The notes below the pieces were generated by a model. The model was not told the origin of the DNA, made no database searches, and was given only the letters and a program-made list of their open reading frames with translations. The position numbers and the translations under genes were made by a program. From contig USDU01000049.1 in assembly GCA_900553635.1 (NCBI GenBank), positions 1-13,869 of the forward strand: a stretch of DNA of 13,869 nt, read 5' to 3'. Below are positions 1-5,278 of this stretch, piece after piece. Source of the stretch: an uncultured Lachnospiraceae bacterium (lineage in GTDB: Bacteria > Bacillota_A > Clostridia > Lachnospirales > Lachnospiraceae). Position 1 is the stretch's first letter. Every line of letters begins with the position of its first letter.

Positions 1-57
1 CCGAAGGACTTCGTTTAAAGTTTTATAATCTAGTGCAGCAGCATCTATCACTTTCAT
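1..57 (-). CDS. Glutamate synthase GXGXG-domain protein (third piece of split large subunit), N-terminal 19 codons only
   Basis: Reading leftward, an ATG at 57-55 opens a frame that stays open to the window edge and encodes MKVIDAAALDYKTLNEVLR. This resembles the start of the free-standing C-terminal (GXGXG beta-helix) domain of the glutamate synthase large subunit, which many Clostridia and archaea encode as a separate gene. An AAGGAG ribosome binding site lies at 70-75, about 12 bases before the ATG. The gene follows the FMN/Fe-S synthase gene by 36 bases on the same strand, the expected order for a split glutamate synthase operon. In the fused enzymes this domain is structural and packs between the glutaminase and synthase domains. 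Only 19 residues are visible, so the call rests on the short match plus context. The rest, including the GXGXG repeats, is outside the window. Confidence 0.7.
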   Translation of the reverse strand, partial: MKVIDAAALDYKTLNEVLR

Positions 58-93
58 AGTATAACACATCTCCTTGATAAAATGATATTGTTT

Positions 94-1599
94 TTATTCT
101 CCGGCATGGGAAATGCCAAGTATTTCAAGTTCTTTTTCGTTTAGCCCGATTCCGCGGAGCATAAGACGGTTGCCCCGGAGAGCTTCGATGGAGTTAATTC
201 CCATACCTCCCATAAGTTCTTTGATTTCATGTTTCCAGGCAGTCATCAGATTGATAAGCCGACGGCTTCCCGTCTGCGGATCAAGTCTTTCCACAAGTTC
301 AGGATTCTGCGTGGCGATCCCCCAGTTACACTTGCCGCTTTGACACGTGCGGCAGAGATGACACCCAAGAGCCAGAAGCGCGGCTGTTGCAACATAACAG
401 GCGTCCGCTCCAAGGGCTACTGCTTTTACCACATCGGAAGCGCTGCGGATACTGCCGCCTGCTACGAGCGAAACGTGATTTCGGATTCCTTCATCACGAA
501 GCCTCTGATCCACTGCCGCCAGAGCGAGCTCTACAGGGATTCCCACATTGTCGCGTATTCTGGTAGGAGCGGCGCCGGTGCCTCCGCGGAAGCCGTCGAT
601 AGCGATAATGTCCGCGCCGCTGCGTGCAATTCCGCTGGCGATGGCTGCGATATTATGGACAGCCGCCACTTTTACGATAATCGGTTTTTTGTATTCCGTA
701 GCCTCTTTCAGAGAACAGACCAGCTGCCGCAGATCTTCAATAGAATAGATATCATGATGAGGCGCGGGGGAGATGGCGTCAGAGCCTTCAGGGATCATTC
801 TGGTGCGGGACACGTCTCCTACAATTTTAGTTCCCGGAAGATGCCCTCCGATTCCCGGTTTTGCGCCCTGTCCCATTTTGATCTCAATGCCGGCGCCGGC
901 GTTTAAATATTTTTCATGAACGCCAAAGCGTCCTGACGCTACCTGTACAATGGTGTTTTCTCCATAGCAATAAAAATCTTCATGGAGACCACCTTCTCCT
1001 GTATTATATAAAATCCCAAGCTCTTTTGCAGCGAGAGCCAGTGATTTGTGCGCATTATAACTGATAGAGCCATAGCTCATGGCGGAGAACATGACCGGCA
1101 TAGAGAGTTCCAGCTGCGGGGGAAGCTCACAGTCTAAAGAACCGTCCGCCATCCGATGCACTTGTTCCGGTTTCTTTCCAAGATAAATCCGGGTTTCCAT
1201 AGGCTCTCTTAGAGGGTCGATGGGAGGGTTGGTTACTTGCGAAGCATTGATTAAGATGCGATCCCAATAAACGGGAAGAGGATTTGGGTTTCCCATGGAA
1301 GAGAGCAGGACTCCGCCGCTGTTTGCCTGTTTATAAATTTCTTTCATCATATTTTCCGACCAGTTGGCATTTTCGCGTAGAGAACAGTCGCTCTTTACGA
1401 TTTTTAAAGCTCTGGTGGGACAAAAGGAAACACATCTTTGGCAGTTTACACAGTTGCTTTCGTCACATACCATCTGTTTGGTTTCACTATTGTAGGAATG
1501 TACGCCATTGGCGCATTGCTGCTGGCAGATACGGCAGGTAATGCAGCGGTTTTCATTTCGGATCACTTCAAACTCAGGGTAGATAAATTCAATGCTCAT
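94..1599 (-). CDS. Glutamate synthase FMN/Fe-S central domain protein with N-terminal ferredoxin domain
   Basis: This 501-residue protein matches the FMN-binding synthase domain of the glutamate synthase large subunit, which adds ammonia to 2-oxoglutarate and reduces the product to glutamate. The N-terminus carries two 4Fe-4S motifs: Cys19-x2-Cys22-x2-Cys25-x3-Cys29 and Cys50-x2-Cys53-x2-Cys56-x3-Cys60-Pro. The FMN barrel spans roughly residues 85-470, with typical stretches such as SAMSYGSISYNAHKSLA, GQGAKPGIGGHLPG and a flavin-phosphate site around VAGGSIRSASDVVKAVALGA. A Cys-x5-Cys-x4-Cys pattern in CHLCRTCQSGKCNWGIATQ fits the 3Fe-4S cluster of the family. The start ATG overlaps the stop of the upstream glutaminase gene as ATGA (1599-1596), with AAAGGAAGGTG at 1607-1617 as ribosome binding site. 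The overlap suggests translational coupling. No NAD(P)H-binding small subunit (GltD) is visible in the window, so the electron donor is unknown. Confidence 0.93.
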   Translation of the reverse strand: MSIEFIYPEFEVIRNENRCITCRICQQQCANGVHSYNSETKQMVCDESNCVNCQRCVSFCPTRALKIVKSDCSLRENANWSENMMKEIYKQANSGGVLLSSMGNPNPLPVYWDRILINASQVTNPPIDPLREPMETRIYLGKKPEQVHRMADGSLDCELPPQLELSMPVMFSAMSYGSISYNAHKSLALAAKELGILYNTGEGGLHEDFYCYGENTIVQVASGRFGVHEKYLNAGAGIEIKMGQGAKPGIGGHLPGTKIVGDVSRTRMIPEGSDAISPAPHHDIYSIEDLRQLVCSLKEATEYKKPIIVKVAAVHNIAAIASGIARSGADIIAIDGFRGGTGAAPTRIRDNVGIPVELALAAVDQRLRDEGIRNHVSLVAGGSIRSASDVVKAVALGADACYVATAALLALGCHLCRTCQSGKCNWGIATQNPELVERLDPQTGSRRLINLMTAWKHEIKELMGGMGINSIEALRGNRLMLRGIGLNEKELEILGISHAGE

Positions 1600-2693
1600 A
1601 ATAAAACACCTTCCTTTACTGTTACGATAACCGGTTCTCCGCCGGCGGGAGCCCAGATATTTTCGGCATCCGGTTCCATGGCTCGGATGGCTGTTTCTTC
1701 ACTGGCAATATAAACCATATCTTTTTTTTCTCCTACGACCATGGAGCGGAGCTTCAGCCGGTCATTGAGCGCCATAAGCCCTCCGTTGAAACCGAAAACA
1801 ATGGAGAAAGGTCCGGTGATCAGAAGGCTGGGGAACAGAGTTCGTAAGTAAGTGTGCTTTTTCTGATCTGCAAGATCTGTTTTTGCTGCAATGGTGCTCC
1901 AAAAGGGGGCGGCAATTACGCTGGCAGCTTCTCCAAGAGTCAGATTCTGCCTGCGGAGCAGATAGTCTAAAATATACGTGATGACTTCCGTATCCGTCTG
2001 AAGGGTACACTTATATCCAAACATTTCCATAAAACGGCGGTTGGCATCATAGGAAGAAATTTCACCGTTATGTACAACGGAAGAATCCAGAAGAGCAAAG
2101 GGGTGAGCTCCGCCCCACCAGCCCGGAGTATTGGTAGGATAGCGGCCGTGGGCAGTCCAGGAATATCCCTCGTATTCGTCTAATTTATAGAAAATACCGA
2201 TGTCTTCCGGGTATCCCACTGCTTTGAAAGTTCCCATGTTTTTGCCGCTGGAAAAGACATAAGCTCCCGGCATCTCCGTATTGATCTTCATGACTGTACG
2301 TACCACATATTCCTTTTCATCCAGCTGCATAGACGTCAGAAGAGACTTCAAAGGAGCTACAAAGTATCTCCAGATGATAGGCTCATCTGTGATCAGAGGC
2401 GTTTTTCTTGTGGGGATAATTTCTGACTGTACGATCTCAAACCGTTCTTTTAAAAACGCCTCGCATCCTTTTCTGGCAGCTCTGCTGTCAAAAAACATAT
2501 GAAAGGCATAAAAGTCTTTATATTCCGGATAGATTCCATAACCGGCAAATCCGCCGCCAAGACCATTGGATCGGTCATGCATGGGTTTCATAGCATTTGT
2601 GATCGTTTCCCCGGACATTTTATTCCCGTCTCTGGAAATCATAGCTGCGATGGCACATCCTGAAGGAATCCTTACCTGACCTTCTGTTTTCAT
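1596..2693 (-). CDS. Glutamate synthase class II glutamine amidotransferase protein (first piece of split large subunit)
   Basis: This protein of about 365 residues is the N-terminal nucleophile glutaminase of a split glutamate synthase. It releases ammonia from glutamine for the synthase protein encoded next. The likely nucleophile is Cys13 in IPSGCAIAAMISRDG. Further family features are TAHGRYPTNTPGWWGGAHPF, HNGEISSYDANRRF and TDTEVITYILDYLL. The frame stays open upstream to a TTG at 2738 and an ATG at 2705, but the TTG lies in the U-tract and 3' arm of the leader terminator, and the ATG at 2705 directly abuts AAAGGA with no spacing. The ATG at 2693 lies 12 bases downstream of that ribosome binding site and is preferred. 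The nucleophile is not residue 2, so a short propeptide would have to be removed, as known for GltB and PurF. The gene is first in its operon and is preceded by an attenuator-like leader. Confidence 0.9.
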   Translation of the reverse strand: MKTEGQVRIPSGCAIAAMISRDGNKMSGETITNAMKPMHDRSNGLGGGFAGYGIYPEYKDFYAFHMFFDSRAARKGCEAFLKERFEIVQSEIIPTRKTPLITDEPIIWRYFVAPLKSLLTSMQLDEKEYVVRTVMKINTEMPGAYVFSSGKNMGTFKAVGYPEDIGIFYKLDEYEGYSWTAHGRYPTNTPGWWGGAHPFALLDSSVVHNGEISSYDANRRFMEMFGYKCTLQTDTEVITYILDYLLRRQNLTLGEAASVIAAPFWSTIAAKTDLADQKKHTYLRTLFPSLLITGPFSIVFGFNGGLMALNDRLKLRSMVVGEKKDMVYIASEETAIRAMEPDAENIWAPAGGEPVIVTVKEGVLL

Positions 2694-2730
2694 TTTCCAT
2701 TTCATTCCTTTCTTTTTGATCTTATACAAT

Positions 2731-2790
2731 AAAAACAAAGACGCTCATTTTGAAAGCAGAAAAATTCTGATTCCTAAATGAACGCCTTTG
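2731..2790 (-). terminator. Intrinsic terminator (attenuator) in the glutamate synthase leader
   Basis: On the minus strand the arms at 2790-2776 and 2750-2736 form a 15 base-pair stem (CAAAGGCGTTCATTT with AAATGAGCGTCTTTG, two G-U pairs) followed at once by five U residues (2735-2731). Inside, CAGAA and TTCTG form a small second stem. It sits after the predicted promoter and before the first gene, so it would stop transcription prematurely unless prevented. Its 5' arm overlaps the hexaloop hairpin at 2795-2778, making the two structures mutually exclusive. Confidence 0.82.
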
Positions 2791-2795
2791 CTCAT
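2778..2795 (-). promoter_or_regulatory. ANTAR-type hexaloop hairpin, glutamate synthase leader
   Basis: Read on the minus strand, ATGAGC-AAAGGC-GTTCAT folds into a 6 base-pair stem (one G-U pair) with the six-base loop AAAGGC. Loop position 1 is A and position 4 is G, the residues known to be critical in RNA hairpins bound by ANTAR antiterminator proteins (NasR, EutV and relatives). It starts at about the first transcribed base predicted from the promoter. The loop and 3' arm are also the 5' arm of the leader terminator, so formation or protein binding should block termination. Only one such hairpin was found in this leader, whereas known ANTAR targets have two. Confidence 0.55.
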
Positions 2796-2802
2796 ATGCA
2801 TA

Positions 2803-2831
2803 CTTATACAACGATTAGGAATGTTTGTCAA
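2803..2831 (-). promoter_or_regulatory. Sigma-A promoter of the glutamate synthase operon
   Basis: On the minus strand a perfect TTGACA -35 box (2831-2826) is followed after 17 bases by TATAAG (2808-2803). Transcription should begin near 2796, leaving an untranslated leader of about 100 bases before the ATG at 2693. A short inverted repeat, AATCA-TAATT-TGATT (2830-2844), overlaps the edge of the -35 box and could be an operator, but its arms are only five bases. Confidence 0.78.
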
Positions 2832-2963
2832 TCATAATTTGATTGAGTTTTTGCAGAACGATGCGCGGATTCCTTTATCTTTCTTATTTCATATGTGTTT
2901 CCGTAAGTGGTTTTCGCAGGCTGAACGGTTATAATTGTACTTGTAAAAATACAAAAAAAGGAA
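2832..2963. other. Spacer between the divergent promoters
   Basis: This stretch of about 130 bases separates the -35 boxes of the two divergent operons. No coding frame with a ribosome binding site was seen. It holds the rest of the inverted repeat at 2830-2844, an isolated TATAAT at 2930-2935 without a convincing -35 partner, and TTGTA/TACAA arms (2935-2939 and 2950-2954) just upstream of the glnN promoter. None can be assigned to a known regulator from sequence alone. Confidence 0.4.
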
Positions 2964-2993
2964 TTGACAAAGAGGTTTGTCCGGTGTTATCAT
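2964..2993 (+). promoter_or_regulatory. Sigma-A promoter of the glutamine synthetase operon
   Basis: A perfect TTGACA -35 box (2964-2969) is followed after 18 bases by TATCAT (2988-2993). Transcription should start near 3000, three bases or so before the first hexaloop hairpin, giving a leader of about 148 bases before the glnN ATG. The placement mirrors the divergent glutamate synthase promoter, where the hairpin also lies at the very 5' end of the transcript. Confidence 0.72.
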
Positions 2994-3002
2994 GCAACAC
3001 GT

Positions 3003-3020
3003 AAAGGCAAGGGCGTCTTT
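3003..3020 (+). promoter_or_regulatory. ANTAR-type hexaloop hairpin, glnN leader copy 1
   Basis: AAAGGC-AAGGGC-GTCTTT folds into a 6 base-pair stem (one G-U pair) closed by C-G, with a six-base loop AAGGGC having A at position 1 and G at position 4. This is the loop signature of ANTAR protein targets. The loop end and 3' arm (3013-3020) form part of the 5' arm of the following terminator, so hairpin and terminator cannot coexist. The same 18 bases recur exactly at 3074-3091. Confidence 0.62.
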
Positions 3021-3047
3021 GAGAACACAATCTCAGAGACGCTTTTT
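3013..3047 (+). terminator. First intrinsic terminator (attenuator) in the glnN leader
   Basis: A 12 base-pair stem is formed by 3013-3024 (GCGTCTTTGAGA) and 3031-3042 (TCTCAGAGACGC), with one G-U pair, an ACACAA loop and then TTTTT (3043-3047). It is a canonical rho-independent terminator lying over 100 bases before the start codon. If the upstream hexaloop hairpin forms, only the upper GAGA/TCTC part can still pair, which should abolish termination. Confidence 0.82.
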
Positions 3048-3071
3048 CCGTTGTTGCAAAGAAACAGATAG

Positions 3072-3127
3072 AAAAAGGCAAGGGCGTCTTTCATGTGGAT
3101 AGCAGGAAAGGCATCCTTGTCTTTTTT
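3072..3127 (+). terminator. Second intrinsic terminator (attenuator) in the glnN leader
   Basis: The arms at 3072-3084 and 3114-3126 (AAAAAGGCAAGGG with TCCTTGTCTTTTT) pair over 13 positions with two G-U pairs. An inner 7 base-pair stem, 3086-3092 with 3106-3112, is separated from it by a single C-A mismatch. The U-tract is 3122-3127. The outer and inner 5' arms together contain the whole second hexaloop hairpin (3074-3091), so the structures exclude each other. It ends only seven bases before the ribosome binding site of glnN. Confidence 0.72.
3074..3091 (+). promoter_or_regulatory. ANTAR-type hexaloop hairpin, glnN leader copy 2
   Basis: This is an exact second copy of the 18-base element at 3003-3020, again folding as a 6 base-pair stem with loop AAGGGC (A1, G4). 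The copies start 71 bases apart, a wider gap than the close pairs I know from ANTAR targets, and the first terminator sits between them. The exact repeat inside an untranslated leader, with each copy overlapping its own terminator, argues that it is selected rather than accidental. Confidence 0.62.
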
Positions 3128-3147
3128 CGTGCGAAAGGAGTGTCGTT

Positions 3148-5250
3148 ATGAAGAAGAAAAATGTTTCCAAATATTTTGGCTGTATGGTGTTTGATGACAG
3201 GGTTATGAAGGCAAGTTTATCTTCAAAAGTATATCAGTCATTGAGAAAAACCATTGATGAAGGTGAACAATTAGACAGCAGCGTAGCAGACGTTGTGGCA
3301 GAAGCTATGAAAGAATGGGCTGTATCGAAAGGCGCAACACATTACACACACTGGTTTCAGCCGCTGACCGGAATCACAGCAGAAAAACATGACAGCTTTA
3401 TTTCTCCTTCTCCAAACGGAGGCGTTATCATGGAATTTTCGGGTAAGGAACTGATCAAAGGAGAGCCGGATGCCTCTTCCTTCCCTTCCGGAGGTTTAAG
3501 AGCTACCTTTGAGGCAAGAGGATATACCACATGGGATCCGACTTCCTATGCGTTTATTAAAGGAAAAACCTTATGTATTCCCACAGCTTTTTGTTCTTAT
3601 GGAGGAGAAGCGTTGGACAAGAAAACGCCGCTGCTTCGTTCCATGAAGGCATTGAATAAGCAGGCGCTTCGGATTCTCCGTCTGTTCGGCAATGAAAAGG
3701 TATCATACGTTATTACTTCTGTAGGACCGGAACAAGAATACTTCCTGATTACAAAAGAAATGTATGATCAAAGAAAAGATCTTCAATTTACAGGACGCAC
3801 TTTATTTGGAGCAAGACCTCCGAAAGGACAGGAGATGGATGACCATTATTTCGGTGTGATCAAGCCAAGAGTAGAGGCTTACATGGCGGACTTAAATGAG
3901 GAACTCTGGAAGCTTGGAATCCTTGCAAAGACACAGCACAATGAAGTGGCTCCGGCACAGCATGAGCTGGCGCCGATCTACACAACGACCAACATTGCTA
4001 CGGATCACAACCAGCTGACGATGGAAATCATGCAAAAAGTAGCCGCACGGCATGGATTGGTTTGTCTTCTTCATGAGAAACCGTTTGCAGGAGTGAATGG
4101 AAGCGGAAAACATAATAACTGGTCCATCTCCACTGATACAGGCGTAAACCTGCTGTCGCCGGGAGAAACACCTTATGAGAATGCGCAGTTTTTACTGTTT
4201 CTGTGCGCAGTGATCAAAGCGGTGGATGATTATCAGGATCTGCTGAGGCTGTCTGTTGCAACCGCAGGAAACGATCATCGTCTGGGAGCAAATGAAGCGC
4301 CGCCGGCTGTTGTGTCCATGTTTCTGGGCGATGAGCTGAACGGAGTCTTAGAGGCGATTGAAAAAGATATTCCTTATGAAGGAGCGGAAAAAACACAGAT
4401 GAAGCTGGGTGTGGATGTCCTTCCGAAATTCAATCGGGATACTACGGACAGAAACCGTACTTCACCTTTTGCTTTCACAGGAAATAAGTTTGAATTCCGT
4501 ATGTTGGGATCTTCCAACAGTATCGCATGCGCCAACATGATGCTTAACAGCGCAGTGGCGGAAAGCCTGAAGATCTATGCGGACAGACTGGAAAAAGCAG
4601 AGAATTTTGAAGAAACCCTTCATGCCATGATCCGCAAGACGATCAAAGATCACAAGAGGATTATTTTCAATGGAAACGGTTATGACGATGCATGGATAAA
4701 AGAAGCAACGGAAAAGCGCGGACTGATGAACTATCCGTCAACGCCGGACTGTATGCCGCATCTGCTGGATGAAAAAAATGTCAGGATGCTTACTTCACAT
4801 AAAGTATTCTCCAAGGCGGAACTGGAATCAAGATGCGAGATTATGCTGGAAAACTACTGTAAGACGATCGTAATAGAAGCAAATACTATGGTGGATATGG
4901 TTAAAAGAGAGATCATTCCGGCTGTGGAAGCCTACGCAATGGAACTGGCAAGGACAGCTTCTGCGAAGAAACGTGTCGATGAGACATTGGCATGCCGTTA
5001 TGAAAGCGGCCTGATAAAAAAACTCTCTACACTTACAGACCAGATGGCAGTCAGGACGGATGCATTGGAAACAGCTCTGATAGAACTTCAGGACGTGAAG
5101 GATATTGTGGCGCAGTCTTATCAGATCCGGGATACAGTATTGACCAGAATGCAGGAGTTACGAATTGCCTGTGATGAAGCGGAAACCGTTACAGCAAAAA
5201 AATACTGGCCGTTCCCAACCTACGGGGATCTGCTTTTCAGCGTAAAATAG
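3148..5250 (+). CDS. glnN: Glutamine synthetase type III
   Basis: This 700-residue protein makes glutamine from glutamate, ammonia and ATP in the cytoplasm. The length fits the GSIII family (about 700 residues) and is far longer than GSI (about 450). Recognisable family stretches are [20 protein letters not shown] near residues 110-130, GPEQEYF (193-199, metal-binding Glu195/Glu197 region), [15 protein letters not shown] (262-276), [14 protein letters not shown] (313-326, ATP/glutamate-site His322), [14 protein letters not shown] (374-388) and [17 protein letters not shown] (435-451). The ATG has AAAGGAG at 3134-3140 with seven bases of spacing. It is the first gene of the rightward series, behind a leader with two putative attenuators, which suggests transcription elongation is controlled by nitrogen status. 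The Amt-PII gene follows after 28 bases. The tail beyond residue 600 looks helical, as is usual for GSIII. Confidence 0.96.
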   Translation: MKKKNVSKYFGCMVFDDRVMKASLSSKVYQSLRKTIDEGEQLDSSVADVVAEAMKEWAVSKGATHYTHWFQPLTGITAEKHDSFISPSPNGGVIMEFSGKELIKGEPDASSFPSGGLRATFEARGYTTWDPTSYAFIKGKTLCIPTAFCSYGGEALDKKTPLLRSMKALNKQALRILRLFGNEKVSYVITSVGPEQEYFLITKEMYDQRKDLQFTGRTLFGARPPKGQEMDDHYFGVIKPRVEAYMADLNEELWKLGILAKTQHNEVAPAQHELAPIYTTTNIATDHNQLTMEIMQKVAARHGLVCLLHEKPFAGVNGSGKHNNWSISTDTGVNLLSPGETPYENAQFLLFLCAVIKAVDDYQDLLRLSVATAGNDHRLGANEAPPAVVSMFLGDELNGVLEAIEKDIPYEGAEKTQMKLGVDVLPKFNRDTTDRNRTSPFAFTGNKFEFRMLGSSNSIACANMMLNSAVAESLKIYADRLEKAENFEETLHAMIRKTIKDHKRIIFNGNGYDDAWIKEATEKRGLMNYPSTPDCMPHLLDEKNVRMLTSHKVFSKAELESRCEIMLENYCKTIVIEANTMVDMVKREIIPAVEAYAMELARTASAKKRVDETLACRYESGLIKKLSTLTDQMAVRTDALETALIELQDVKDIVAQSYQIRDTVLTRMQELRIACDEAETVTAKKYWPFPTYGDLLFSVK

Positions 5251-5278
5251 CAAAGATAACAAAAAGGGAGGGGTTATC

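Noticed and set aside
229..906. Long open frame on the plus strand opposite the FMN-domain gene
   Set aside because: It lies entirely antisense to a clearly conserved gene, shows no recognisable domain and has no proper ribosome binding site. It is a shadow of the coding strand.
2694..2738. In-frame upstream extension of the glutaminase gene to a TTG at 2738 or an ATG at 2705
   Set aside because: The TTG lies within the leader terminator stem and U-tract, and the ATG at 2705 is directly adjacent to the AAAGGA site with no spacing. The ATG at 2693 fits both the ribosome binding site and the leader structure.
2930..2935. TATAAT as a second rightward promoter
   Set aside because: No acceptable -35 box is found 16-18 bases upstream, and the promoter at 2964-2993 is much better.
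3021..3034. GAGA-ACACAA-TCTC as another ANTAR hexaloop
   Set aside because: Loop position 4 is C rather than G, and this stem is simply the top of the first terminator.
3000..3147. Glutamine riboswitch or other known metabolite riboswitch in the glnN leader
   Set aside because: The leader is explained by two hairpin/terminator pairs. No three-way junction or other recognised riboswitch core was seen.
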